Shown here: positions 1 through 18,436 of the stretch, one piece after another
Layout: each line of letters begins with the position of its first letter
Position numbering within the stretch: position 1 is the first letter of the stretch
NCBI GenBank assembly: GCA_013420905.1
Contig: JAAXNY010000020.1
Location: forward strand, 186,001 to 250,000
Source: Collybia mongolica
Lineage: Eukaryota > Basidiomycota > Agaricomycetes > Agaricales > Clitocybaceae
Reading direction: 5' to 3'
DNA: 64,000 nt
The notes under the pieces: generated by a model
What the model saw: the letters and a program-made list of their open reading frames with translations, nothing else
Told to the model about the DNA's origin: nothing
Databases searched by the model: none
Translations under genes and position numbers: made by a program

Positions 1-300
1 CCACTCAGGGTTATATATACAAGTGCTAACCCATATCTGCTTGTACGCAGATATCTCTCGCAGTCTCTCAGCTCATCGCTCACCTCAGTGTCGATCACAC
101 CCGGTGCCAAGGTGCGATCTGACAATCGATTTCAAATCCCCCATTATTGACCACATCTTTATTTCTTTCCCAATTCCACACTCGCAGGCACTTTTTTTTT
201 CCCTCTCTAGTTCCTTAAAGCACCCTCTGTCCACCCGTCACCGGAATTTGCCCCCGGTCCAAGTTCGCGGCGACTCTTCCGTTTACCCGCCAGCCCTCAA
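1..300. other. 5' flank of the C2H2 regulator gene
   Basis: No gene is supported here. A TATA-like stretch (ttatatata) lies near position 10-18. Long pyrimidine-rich runs at about 190-240 and the absence of an earlier in-frame ATG fit a promoter or 5' leader for the downstream zinc-finger gene. The small open frame crossing this stretch has low-complexity composition and no recognisable domain. Confidence 0.4.
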
Positions 301-2494
301 ATGCCCTTCCGAGATTTTGAAACTCACAAGATTACCCCGCACTCTGTCTCTTTTCTCCCAGCTATGCCCGCCCCCATCAGTCCGACCTACACTACTTTCT
401 CTGTCCCCTCACCCTTCTCCTCTGGTTCAAGCACCTCCTTCCCCACCCGCAGTCCGATATCGGAGCCTTTTGACTCAATGTCAGACCACGAGCACCATTC
501 CAGCGAACACGCTGTTATTGCCAACGATTATACCGTCGGCTATCCTAGTTCGCTTCCAAGATATAACGAGATGCCGTACATTAGCGGCCATGACCTTGAG
601 TACAACATGATGAACTGGTCTACTCCAGACGTTGCTATGCCGAAACGCCAGCAGCCCCCTCCACACCACTTCCAGCAACAGCAGCAACAACAGCAGTACA
701 CCCAGCATGTCCCAGCACATACACTGCCAAACAATATAGAGCGGATCAAATCCCTCTCATCTATGTATATCTCCCCCAACTCGTCTTCCACTTACCAACA
801 ACAGCATCGCTCCCCCACTATCCACTCCCCCATCCCCATCGTCCCGTCTCATATCCCGTCTCACACGGCCCGAATTCAACAGCCCCATTCTCCACAGCGC
901 CTCCCCCGCGCTCCCATCGCCAACGATGCCCTTTTCGACGTCGACTGGCAATCCTCGGCCCCTCCACCCCCCCACAACGCCCAATTTTCCACCGGGGCCG
1001 GGTACACCAATTACGCACAGCCTGAGCCTATCCGTCGCACCGCGTCAGATTTCACCGGCAGCTTCCGCGTTAAGCAGGAAGACACATTCTCTCCGCTTGG
1101 TAATTTCGTCCCCCAGTCCCAAAGCCCACGTCAGGCCCACATCTTCGACCTCTCCGCACATCCACACACCCACATCCAGTCCCAACAGCACCAACACCAA
1201 CAATCTCAATCACCACATACCCAGCCATCCTCGCTGTCTCCACCATATTTTTCGCGTGCACCACCGCTCCAGACCCAGCAGCAGCAGTTCACAATGCACC
1301 CCGCCGATCTCTCACCCTCTACCCTCTCTGATGCATGCGTGCGGTATGACGGTTTCGGCAGCAACGCGGGGGAGTACGCTCCCGCGCCACCAGCCGCGTG
1401 TGAGTTCGGCCCGCAGCATCAGGGCTACACCGCGTACGTCGGCTCGGTGGACTCGGGGTACGCGGACGTGTGCGACCCGCGCTTCGTGAGCGGGAAGGGA
1501 GGCGAGTGGAGGGGCGGCGCGGAGGCGATGTTCGTCGACGACGTACACGCCATTGGGGGGTGCGATGGAGACGCCGACGGCGAGGCGGATCTCGAGGGGG
1601 ACGCGGACGCGGAGGGCGAGGACGACCCGGAGGGGTACACCTCGTCCCCCTCGTCGTACCAGCAGCAGCAGATGCAGGACGGCGCGAGCCACGAGAGCCC
1701 GGACGGTTCGCTTGCGCATGAGGCGGGCTCTGAGGCCGATGGCGAGGACGACGGGGAGACTGGGGAGAGCGAGGAGGATATCGACGACGCGCGCGACCCC
1801 GAGTTCGTGCTTCGCCGGCGTCCGCGCCGGCACACGTACACCGCGATGCCCGCCTCCTCCCATGCCGGCGCGTACTCCTACACCGAGGGCCGCAGCCTCC
1901 GCTCGACCCGCTACAACCCGTACCCGCCATCGCCCACCGCCGAATTCGACTTTGCGAGCGCGCAGGCGCAGCCCTTGCGCTCGCGGCGGTCGTACTCACG
2001 CACGTCGACGTCGCCCTCGGAGGCGGAGTACACTGGGAGTGGCGGGGTGGGCACTGTGAGGCGCCGCACGCGCCCGGCGTCGACGCTGCCTGTTCCTGTG
2101 CCTGTGCCGAACCTCACGAAGAAGAGCCGCGGGCGCCGCGTGCCCACGCTCGAGGACTTCCAGGACGCGCACCTCCAGAAGGCCGCGGGGAAGAAGAAGG
2201 GCCCTGGGGTGGGCTCCGGAAAAAGCACGCGGACGTATACGTGCGATGTGGATGGCTGTGGGAAGCTCTTTGCGCGCGGAGAGCATCTGAAGCGCCATGT
2301 GCGGAGTATTCACACTTATGAGAAACGTGAGCTTTCTTTTCGCACGTTGTAAAAATAATGCGTTTACTTATATCTTGGTCTCCCTTTTAGCTCACAGGTG
2401 CCCATATCCGGGATGTGGCAAGGACTTTAGCAGGCATGATAACCTCGGCCAGCATATGCGTGTCCACAAGGATTATATTCGGTCCAGGTTCTGA
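301..2494 (+). CDS. C2H2 zinc-finger transcription factor, Msn2/4-like
   Basis: Two exons, 301-2326 and 2391-2494, give 709 residues. The 64-nt intron splits the linker between two C-terminal C2H2 fingers. Joining restores the linker TYEKPHRCPYPGC, a strong check on the splice. Finger 1 has CDVDGC with HLKRHVRSIH; finger 2 has CPYPGC with NLGQHMRVH. The helix residues RGEHLKRH and RHDNLGQH resemble those of yeast Msn2/Msn4, which bind stress-response elements, so binding to an AGGGG-type site is inferred. The rest is disordered: a polyQ/His-Pro N-terminal two thirds with Gln runs near residues 125-135, a strongly acidic stretch at about 410-500, then a basic, Ser-rich segment before the fingers. 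The start is the first in-frame ATG; ATGs at 364 and 478 are alternatives. Its regulon cannot be read from sequence. Confidence 0.88.
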
Positions 2495-5400
2495 ACGTTT
2501 TGTTACGAACAGATGTCCCCTCCCACATATCTCATTGAACACTCGGCTCAACGCCACATTCTTCCCTCCATACGCCGCTACAATTCCGCTCGCCATAACC
2601 AGCTCTTCTTATCTATTTATCATTATTCAATTCGGACGAATTTCTCCAGCGACCAAGTTCTGCGACTGATTTTTTTTTTACGTCTTTCACGAAGGCTCGT
2701 TTGGAATTCGCGTACTTACCTTATCCAATAAAAGGCCCCCACGGACGGGTGCACAGTTCTCTACTTCGCACCTCTATCTCCGCTTGCTTTATTTCTATGT
2801 ATCTTACATCTACCGGGTTCCTTATGTTTTTTTTTTTTTTTGGATTCCAGGTTGTTTTCTGCCGTTCATCTCCCCTTACTCCCCCACCCTCATAGATGCC
2901 GCCTATGATGTATCAACAGCACTCCACACCCTACCTTTTCGTCTTCATGCATACCAAGCTCATTCCCAGCCGCTTCCCCCCACACGTCTACGCTATGCTA
3001 CACCCGCACGTACCCCAAGCTCTAGCTAATCGCATCTCTTCTCTTCTCGCCTTCCCATATCCATACCTTAGCCGGCTCTTCTTATTACCGTTTACCTTAT
3101 CGCGTCTTCCTATCTTTTGTATCTTACCTCCCCTCCCGTATCGTAACGAATCAAATTTCATATGGGTCGTCTGCTCTCGCGGGTGATGTGTAACTGTACA
3201 TGGGACCCAGTCCGAGCAAAGAATGGGATCAATGCTGAAGCGCTGATACCTGAGCCTTCCATGTGACGTCCGTTTCGTCAGCACCCGCGTTGTATCTACG
3301 ATTGACTCGCCCTTCAAAGATCACGTCCACGGCATCATGCATCAATAATACTATCCACAGTATCTGTCAATCTCGTGGCAAATTCGGCTACTGTGTAGCT
3401 TTGGAAGTAAAGGAAGACGTTTCTGAGTTCTAAGAATAGTAGTGCAAACACGTTGTACTTACTATCGTTGATTCTGGACCCAAATACCGTGTACACGAAC
3501 GTCTACAATTAGACTGGTGGCATGGCCCCACAATGGTGCGTACTGATACCCGACTAGCTAACTATCATTGTTGATGGCATTAGAACTCTTACGCAACTGA
3601 ACAAATTCTGTGGAGTGATAAAATCAAGTATTCCTATTGGCCAATCCACTCGCTCCAGCCAATCAGAACGCAAGAATTGAAATGATGCCAGATCCTGTGT
3701 GTTTGCGGAGCAGCTCTATTACGTCTCGCTTACTTAGTGGGCAGCGAAAATTTTACACAAAAACCTGCGCTAGAAATTGACTCTCAAGGAAAATGTCAAG
3801 AAGAGAAGAGTGGAGTGGAAAGCAATCAGGGCCAGAAGTCCGCCGGGCACAGCTCGTTCTCCGGAGGACGCAGCCAAACATGGCCACATTGCGCTGCGGA
3901 TCAGTCATGGCCGGATCACGGTTTAATTTTCGACTCTTTCGCCTATTATCATCCGAACCCCAGGTACATCTCTTGCATTTCTCATGACAATTCAATTGAA
4001 CCCTCCAAATCAAAATGGAAGGCTGTAAGAGTATGTTCCCGGAAGACGCTTTCTTTGCCTGTGCGAACCGCAGCCACTGAAATGGTATAATTTGCTTTAT
4101 GCGTTATGTAAGACTTGGCTCGTGAATAAGCGCCAAACTTGAATTTCATCTGATTCGTGCCCTGGAAACACAGGTATATCAAATCATTCTCAGCTTGCTG
4201 AGCGAGCTGAGGACACCGGTCACCGGTGGGCGATCTTGCAAACAAGCAGGAGAATTTAGGAAGGTCAGGAACGGCGACTTGGCCGTCCTTGAGGCATATG
4301 TGCTGAGTCTGCCCGCCGCCTCAGCCCCTGACGATCGTGAAGACGAATCCTGCGTACTTGTCAGCTCAAGAGTGTGCCTGACTGACCTGGGGAAATCGTA
4401 TTTGTCCGCGACGAACAGCGTCGAGGGCCGTGACATTGGCTTTCGTTATAATAGACTATCGTTAAGTGTTATCTTGCGCGAGTTCTTTCTGCCTGGCCAT
4501 GTTCACTCGTTTGGGACCCCAACTCTGTCCTTGAGACTTGGCGATTCCTGTCCCTATCTCAGGCTATCTATGCAAATTCGAGGGTTCCTGCTTACTTGCT
4601 TATCGCAATAAACACTGACAGCGGGGCTTCAGAACCCCCGACTCTCGCCAAAATCCAATTCCTCCTTCGTTTGTATCTTTCCATGTTGAGGGCGTATTGG
4701 ACCAGCTTGGAGACCGCGTGACGCTAGCGACTGCCGCGACGGCTTTCCGATTCGGCATGTCACATAGTTGCGCTTATGACAATGTTCTCGTCGCCTATGT
4801 TTACACACGGAACAAATTCCCAGTGAAATGGAACCGATGGCCAATAGCGTGCGTACATATGACGGTGGAAATATACACATAACCCATCAATGACTCTTCG
4901 TTTGAGCCATATGTCGAACTATACGTGGACCACTTACGCAATTGGTATCCAATCATTATGCCGGGTGGTCCTCGTTGAAGAGACAGGTGGGATTTGGTTG
5001 GCACCCGTTGATGGCTTGGCCCAGCGTTTCTTTATCCTGAAACCGTCACTTGCAGCAAGCCCTCCGCCATTTAATGTAGCAGCCAATGCTAGTGGATTTT
5101 ATCCTCAAGTAACGATTCTGAGAGTGCGTAATAGCCCACCGTTCGCCTCTGTCCGGCCGCTTCTCCACGTCTGGCAGGTCAGTCGTTGGGATGTGTGTGA
5201 GGTACGTTGTCTCACCACTTTACAATCACATACGATCGGCCTGCGTTTGACGCTCACCGTGGGGGCGGGTGCTCCGCATATGGGATTTCGCTCACCGTAC
5301 GATTTGTATCGGGATGTTATTTTGTCTTTATTACAAGTTTGACAGTACATCAGGTAGCCAAGATCTAATCTACCGTAGTTAGGTCAGGAAAAAAAACATT

Positions 5401-5552
5401 CTACAACTCAGAATACTTACACATATTCAAGATGGATAGCCTAGGTAAAACAATAGAACATATGAAAGCCGGATGGATTGATATGCTGGACAGGCAGACG
5501 ACGACGATGCAGACGATGAGAGAAGAGGAAGGAGTGGAGACGAGGCGATAGC
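2495..5552. other. 3 kb stretch without a supported gene
   Basis: The first few hundred bases are probably the 3' UTR of the zinc-finger gene. They are T-rich, with a poly-T run near 2830. The longest open frames (about 138 codons at 4195-4611 and 150 codons at 4890-5342, both +) show no family motif, no signal peptide and no believable splice partners. I found no terminal repeats or transposase motifs. A lineage-specific small gene cannot be excluded. Confidence 0.5.
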
Positions 5553-6258
5553 TCATGCGTCATCGGTCATGATAGCGAAGAACTCTTGCTCGTTAATCTC
5601 GCCATCTTGGTCAAGGTCAAATTCGTCGATCATGGCTTGCCTAAAATGAACAGAGCCCGTAAGCCAAGCTTTCTACTATATGTGTGCTGAAACTCACAGT
5701 TCATCGTCCTCCAACCGGTCTCCAATCTCCTTTGCGACTCGCCGTAGATTCCGTAGGCTAATCTTTCCAGTATTATCGTCATCGAAAAGCTGAAATGCCC
5801 GTCTTATCTCTTCCATGGGATCCCGCGCCAATATCCGCTCGCTCACTGTAAATACGTATCAGAAACGAGGTCACCTCGAACAAAGGATAGATTGCATGAT
5901 GTTGAGAATGAAAGTAGAGGGTGGACGCCAGGGACAGACCAGAGACGCGACCTGCTACGACCGTGTTGCGAATATTAATGCAGAATGAAAACTTACTGAT
6001 TTTCGCGAAATCTTCAAAGTCCATCAATCCATGCCCCGTTTTATCATGGTCCCGTAGAATCTTTAGCACCTCTGCCTTCTTCATATCAAAACCAAGTGCG
6101 CGCATCGCGACTTTCAGCTCGTGGTAGTCGACACATCCATCCTTGTCCGTGTCGAACAGCTCGAATGCCTCTTTTATTTCCTGCTTCTGTTCTTCAGAAA
6201 GTTCTGGGCGGGCGTGTGTCCTTCTCTTGGCTTTCTGCGCTGCTGATGAGGTATACAT
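5553..6258 (-). CDS. CDC31: Centrin (Cdc31-type EF-hand protein)
   Basis: Exons on the minus strand are 6258-5997, 5845-5698 and 5640-5553, giving 165 residues, the usual centrin length. Four EF-hands are visible in order, with loops [38 protein letters not shown] and [12 protein letters not shown]. The basic N-terminus ahead of [18 protein letters not shown] is typical of fungal centrins. Centrins bind calcium and act at the spindle pole body half-bridge during duplication; in yeast Cdc31 also joins TREX-2 and nucleotide-excision repair complexes. I chose the ATG at 6258 because it leaves a short centrin-like N-terminus. The open frame continues upstream for 27 more codons, but only to a weak start. 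The gene diverges from the mannanase with about 540 bp between start codons. Confidence 0.93.
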
Positions 6259-6795
6259 GGCGCGTAAATGACAGTAGTGTTGAACGATGGGTCGTGGAAG
6301 CTGAGCCTGAGATTGGTGAAGGTCAAGAGAGGTTTGCACGTGATGCTCCTGTTGTTGTCAAACGGGATCAAACCCAGATACACTGCCACAACTCTCTCTT
6401 CAATCCAAGATCATGATCACAAATATATTTTTAACGTCATCTTCTTTCCATTTTTCCGTGAAGGGTAGGAGACAATAGGCACCTGTCGTAGGGTCTCAGC
6501 TCATTCGTTATAAACGAAATAAATCATCAAACAATCCGTCATCCCACTCGAATGCCGTGCGGCCCGGCGATGCAGTTGACAACTACAGCCGTTCAAAACA
6601 GTTCAGGTGTTCAATCAGGCGCCCACTCTAGATTCAAACGCGGGATATTGTCGCAGTATTTTCCGTTTTCGAAATAACGCGAGGAAAGACCGAAAGTCTT
6701 TGTCGACGCGATGTTTTTCCTTAGAGTCATTAAAAGTCGACGTGTACGAAGATGGACGTTTAGACTATCCGCGGGACTGTCCGAGTCAGTATCCT
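6259..6795. other. Intergenic region between divergent centrin and mannanase starts
   Basis: About 540 bp between two start codons on opposite strands, so promoter elements for both genes should lie here. I see no clear TATA box or named operator. No additional coding region is supported. Confidence 0.45.
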
Positions 6796-8756
6796 ATGAA
6801 GCTTTCATCAAGTCTTGTTGCTGTGGCCTTGGCCATTAGCCCAGCCCTCGCGGTGGTGCCCCTCTACGGGCAATGTGGAGGCATGAACTGGACTGGCGAA
6901 ACAGGTTAGCTCTCAAGAAGGAACAAAAAGCTTCCAGAATTTGACTGTGAATTACCAGTTTGCGCGTCTGGGTCCACATGTGTTTTTCAAAATGACTGGT
7001 ACTCCCAATGTCTTCCTGGATCAGGTACCACGACTTCGACTACTACCACGAGAACTACGACCACAAGGACAACCACCACTACCACTTCAACCTCAACTCC
7101 TCCCGCATCGACCGGGTTTGTTAAAACATCTGGAACCAGGTTCACGTTGAATGGCTCTAGATACACAGTCGTTGGGTAAGTCTAACATCATGACTTAGCC
7201 CGCCTTTCATTCCATTCATGCGCTATTATTAGTTCCAATTCGTACTGGGTAGGTTTGGCGGGTTACGGTACCACTGATATGAACACGGCCTTTGCCGATA
7301 TCGCAAAGGCGGGAGGAACGACCGTGCGCACATGGTAGAGCCCACATTTCTGCTTCCCGTTCATGCAGTTGCTGACGGTAAAATCAGGGGTTTCAACGAA
7401 GTCACCAGCCCGAACGGAATCTACTATCAAAGCTGGTCTGGAAGTACCCCAACTATAAATACTGGTGCTACTGGTCTTCAGAACTTCGGTAGCTTGAATC
7501 ATTTGCTCCGCAATTAGTAGCAACTGACTAACGAACTGTTGCCCAGACAAAGTCATAGCCGCTGCAAAAGCTAATGGCATCCGCCTTATTGTTGCACTGT
7601 GAGTGACTGAGCTCCTTCCATATATGTTTATTTTTTAAATAAGTGCAGGACGAACAACTGGTAAATCATTCCGCTCACATTATACCTGGCCCGCTCTCTA
7701 ATTAAAACCAGGGCTGACTATGGTGGAATGGACGTTTACGTGAAGCAGATCGCAAACTCTGGCAATCACGATCTCTTCTACACGAATGCCGCCGTCCAGA
7801 CAGCGTTCAAGAACTACATCAAGACCTTCGTCGGACGCTACGTCAACGAACCGACGATCATGGCCTGGGAGCTTGCCAACGAGCCGAGGTGCAAAGGAAG
7901 CACAGGGTCAGGCGCGATCCACTCTTTCTGTGATACAAGTCTCACACGAATGTTAGAACCTGGTCTGGCTCCTGCACTCCCGCTACGATCACCGCCTGGG
8001 CTAAGAGTATCTCCGCTTACATCAAGTCAATCGACTCGAACCATCTCGTCGGCCTCGGTGACGAAGGATTTTACAACCAGCCCGGCGCCCCCACCTACCC
8101 TTATCAGTACGTTCTCATCAGACGGGTGCATGCAGGGTCATTGATGTAGTCCAGGGGAGGTGAAGGCGTTGACTTCGAAGCCAACTTGGCCATCAGCACT
8201 CTTGACTATGGTACTTTCCATGTACGTCATGCCTTCTCCCACGATAAGTTTACGTCTAACCAAAGGCATCTATAGTCATACCCCGTATGCCAATATCCTG
8301 GATCCTGGCGATAGCATGCTGAATTCCTCTGACAGATTCCGTGGGGCCAATCGAGCAATGCTCAAGCCTGGGGAACTCAATGGATTACCGACCATGCTGC
8401 CTCCCAAGACAAAGCCGGAAAACCCGTGATTATCGAAGAGTTTGGTATTACCGATAACCAGCCCACAGTCTATACGGCCTGGTACAATGAGATCATCTCG
8501 TCTGGTTTGGCAGGTGACCTTATCTGGTACGTTCATGAACATCCTCCTTGACGTCCATACCAGCCTGATGTATTTCATTAGGCAAGCCGGCTCTCACTTA
8601 TCCACGTTAGTCTCTCTCTCGACCTGTTATACTTTTAACATGTGTTGACCTTTTTTTAGTGGCGATACGTGGAACGACGGCTACGCGGTCTACCCCGATG
8701 GACCCGTGTACCCCATCATGAAGTCCCATGCCGCAGCGCTGAAGAGCAGAGGATGA
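6796..8756 (+). CDS. Secreted endo-beta-1,4-mannanase, CBM1 plus GH5 (subfamily 7 type)
   Basis: Thirteen exons: 6796-6904, 6959-7175, 7233-7334, 7388-7488, 7547-7598, 7649-7660, 7712-7906, 7957-8106, 8155-8221, 8276-8284, 8336-8526, 8582-8605, 8660-8756. They sum to 1326 nt, 441 residues. A signal peptide (about 1-19) is followed by a CBM1 cellulose-binding module (about 22-54; Cys27, 38, 44, 54; aromatic W50, Y51), a Thr-rich linker, and a GH5 catalytic domain from about residue 88. The proposed acid/base is Glu255 in ELANEP; the nucleophile is one of the Glu pair 372-373 in VIIEEFG. HSYP and LIWQ match the family. It should cleave mannan backbones of hemicellulose outside the cell while bound to cellulose. 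Exons of 12 and 9 nt are needed to keep frame and motifs. Confidence 0.93.
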
Positions 8757-9014
8757 GTAGCGAGGTGTGTATTACCGTATGGAGCATTTGTAAACGTTAC
8801 TCTTTCAAAGCAAAAAGGCAATCATCTACTGGAGAGACACCGGAAATTAAGAACCCGTTCCTTTTTGAGTCTTCCGCCATCATCCTCTCATGAGGTGTAA
8901 TGGTGCCGTCTTGAGTTCGTGTGAGGTTGTTGGTGTTTTCTTTCTTGCATGCTACTCTCAATCATACTCGGCCGCCATCGTACAATTGATAAAATAACAA
9001 GGCAAAAAATACAA

Positions 9015-12000
9015 TCAACTCGACACCACTCTAAATGGATCAGACCCCCCGCCCTCCAGCCCACCCAGCACTGCCTGTCTGATGGCCCCAAGATAGTCGC
9101 TCAACCGTCTCCCTTCTTCATTAACGAAATCTTCATACAGTTTATACCGCGAATCAGCTACGATGTTTGCTAACTGCAGTGCACGTTTTAGGTTCCTGGG
9201 AAAAATAGATTGAGAGATAATCAGGAAGGTATTAAACGTTGTACTGACTCCGGGATTCGGTTCCGAGAGGTGAACAGTAATGAGTGTAATCGGATGATCA
9301 ACTCTGGTATGTACATTTGACGTATGCGAATGAGCTCGAGTCGACGGCGGTCACCTATGGTGTCATTTATTTTGGTTTAGAGAAGCTCAACCAAAACTCA
9401 GACATACCACCCCCAGTCTCGACGTCAGTAACAAGCCATTCCGAAGTCAGTAATTTTGTTATTTGGTCGTCTGCTTGGTCGATAAGACCCTAACAAACGA
9501 ATTTTAGCGTCTGGGTAAGGAGAGTGGCACTCAAAACGGTATAATCACCCTGTAATCCCTTAACCAAGCGAGCCTTGTCTCCTTAGGCATGTTAGGGACA
9601 TCTAGTGCTTGGCACTCAACAACACGTTCCAAGGTCTCCCATATCATGAAGAACTGGCGATAGTGCAAATATTCTGTTGCCCGCTCCTCCGGCTCGCCAA
9701 TTGCGGCTAACTCAGATGGTAGCATCCCTAGTAAAGTCTGCGCAAGTTGAACTCGGCCCGATCCTGGGAGGATTCGATGTTAGTTGCTTAAAAGATATGT
9801 GTGGTCAAGGTAAATGGCCCTACCTAGGAAATACCGCAAAATTACGTCGGCCTGCTCCAAAGCAGTATCGTATGTCGTATCCATGTAAGTTGTCCATTCA
9901 ATTGACCTGAGGAGGAAGAGCTCAGCATCCGTAGGCTGGGACTGCATGGCGATAATCGAGGGAAGAGGACCTCTCAACAGAGGGAGGAGCTGGCACACGT
10001 TTGCATCAGCCAAGGTCTCAATCATTTTCCAATGAGAGCATGTACCTCGAATGCTTTTTCAATTGTCCGTTCAGCAGTGGCAATTGCTACACGATCCATG
10101 TCAAGACCGTGGTCCCGTGCACGCGTTAGCGCGAGACGACGCTCGGAGGCATCCGCAGAAAGCTCGAGCGAAACGAGGAACATGGCATAACGCTCAACTG
10201 CATTATCCCCAAGTGCCCCAGCGTACATGGCTATAAGATCACGTTGTCCTGCGGCCTGTATATCATCAAGTTACGGGAAATTCCAAAAAAAAAAAAATAG
10301 TGAAAAACGGACCTCCAGGACCTGTAAATATGATTCCAGGATGACTTGAGTTGCTAAGGGTGGTACTGGAATGTCGATCATCTGCAGGTAGAGGCATAGG
10401 TGTGCGAAAAAGCGACACATTGTCGCATACCTACTAGTCAGTCAGCAAGATATATTATTAGCTTTATTCGACGAACTCACTCGAATGATGCTTGTGAATA
10501 TGAGCCATCGCGCAACCCAGAAGAGAATGTTTCGAGCAGCGTACTCGTCCTGTCCAGGATGATATGGAGCTGTGAAAAATGGAACGCATGATTTGCAGGT
10601 GGTCTATATAAACCATGAGAATTAGATCTTCTTATAAAAGGTTGCACCTCACCCATCTGCTACGGCCACGGTCTTTAACGTCTCCAAGGCCCCAATGACT
10701 TCCTTCTCCCACTCGTCTTCCTCAGCTTCTTCTTCCTCATGTGTAACGGGTCTAACCCCCGACTCAACAGCATTCAAGCCCCCTTCCCAAAAGCTGCCAC
10801 CCAACCTTGACATCTCCATACTCTCCTTCTCTTCACACATGATGCTAATCTGCGCCCATAGATGATCCTCCCACGTTCGACATGCCGACTTTAGGATTAT
10901 GGAAGTCTGGGGTGAAGGGGCAAGTGCGGCATATAACATCCGCTCGTAATCCGGAAGCGATGGCTGAGCCAGGTTTTCAATGTCAGGAGAATATCAGGAC
11001 AACTAGGTACTCACATTGAGTGCCGCTCGGGTACACGTCGATTTCCACAACTTTCGTTTTCGGTTTCCCAGCCATGGTTCCGGGTCGTCGGCGTCCATAC
11101 TGTCATCATCGTGCGGTTCCGTGGCTTGAGTGGAAGTGAGTCAAAGGAGGGAGTTTAAGCCAAAAAACCCACAGATATCTTTCCATTGAAAGAAACGAGA
11201 GCCACGGATACTTGCTGCCCGCCAGGGCTGGTGAGCCCTTCTACACAGGTCGATTGCATCTGCAAGCCGTCCTGAACGAACATAGCCGTACAAAGCCTGC
11301 ACTAAGCTCTTCTCATAATTCTATCTGCGCATAAATCCCATATTCTCAACACGATATTAGCGACTCACTGCATCATCTGAAGCTAAACCACGTCCATCTT
11401 CTCGGTGGACCGCATCGGGATCCATTTTCTTGATGAGTCCATCTCTTTGCCCCGTCCCCGTCCTAAGAGATTGCATTACACTATGTTTTGTGAACTTCCA
11501 GTAGCCTGTAGTCGCTTCGGGGTGTCGAGGTAAATGTGCCGTCTCTTGCAGCCATTCGCGAACAACGATAAGTTCAGAGAGTAGGGGCGACGCGTTCATG
11601 ATAGCCTGGGCCAGTGTAGATGTGGGAGTATATGGGTTTTCAGCTATAAGCTTTCGGGCACTTGGGAGTGCTAATGGTTCTGTCTTTCGCGCTCTGGCGC
11701 CGTTTAATGACAACCGAGTCCTAACCAAACTGTGGACGCTAACTCACGGCATAACGGCCTGTAACAGCCCCCACGTACTCTGTTCCATGCGAAGGAGATC
11801 CAATTCCTCCTGTGAAGCTCGTGGGTTGTCCTCGTACTCCGCTATTCTGACCGAACCTTGATTGGGAGTGAAGTAAGAGTTAATAAGATGGACTCACTGT
11901 TCGCGGCATATTTGCTTTATACGCGGCGCGAATCCGGTCTCTGGGTCAAGAAGACCTGCTAAATCGTCTTTCATTGACTGTCCCAAGGATAGAACTTCAG

Positions 12001-12019
12001 CATAGCGGGCCTCCGTCAT
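9015..12019 (-). CDS. NUP84: Nucleoporin Nup84/Nup107, Y-complex scaffold
   Basis: Fourteen exons on the minus strand: 12019-11898, 11846-11748, 11693-11369, 11320-11173, 11124-11015, 10963-10653, 10603-10481, 10430-10313, 10255-10046, 9989-9824, 9763-9549, 9489-9411, 9354-9249, 9195-9015. They sum to 2313 nt, 770 residues. Diagnostic motifs are LVQALYGYVRSGRLADAIDL followed by CRRAHQPWRAASI, RFFAHLCLYLQMIDIPVPP, and RSIEWTTYMDTTYDTALEQA. The family is an alpha-helical solenoid in the outer-ring Y complex of the nuclear pore, needed for mRNA export and pore assembly. An acidic insert follows a Gly-rich loop at about residue 320-345. The length is in the normal fungal range. The first exon start (ATG 12019) is tentative; the exon 9/10 junction is the least certain splice. 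Confidence 0.9.
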
Positions 12020-12387
12020 GTTCCACCTATTTTCGCGGAGTCCGGATGTCTCTGTATTTCTCGTACGCGTCAGATAACTTGCGGAGGGTCCACGAGTAAA
12101 TCCTTCTAGGTTGAGGATGCCCGTCGATGCTAGTGGTGGGTTGGAGATGTCACAACCGTCACGCGACCAAAGTTAGAATAGTGTCTACTGGAAATTGATG
12201 ATGATATTCTGCATACAATTGGTTGTGCATGTCGTTCAATCGTGGCTGCCCACCTCACTCACACCATGAAACCTCTCAACCCCAGCGCCCCACGCTCTAC
12301 AATGCATGTGCTAATTATTGGGGACCCCGACCCACCACCAAGGTCCAGAAGTGGCTGTTTCGAGTTTATAGTATACTACGAACCAGA
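12020..12387. other. Intergenic: Nup84 upstream region and ABC transporter 3' flank
   Basis: About 370 bp between the nucleoporin start codon and the stop codon of the ABC transporter, both on the minus strand. It should hold the transporter's 3' UTR and the nucleoporin promoter. No coding signal or structured element stands out. Confidence 0.4.

Positions 12388-18436
<6,049 letters not shown>

Noticed and set aside
1312..1999. Long minus-strand open frames (183 and 226 codons) opposite the zinc-finger gene
   Set aside because: They are GC-rich antisense shadows with Arg/Pro/Ser-rich translations and no motif.
2495..5552. Possible transposon remnant in the first gene-free block
   Set aside because: No terminal inverted repeats, target-site duplication, or transposase or reverse-transcriptase motifs could be seen.
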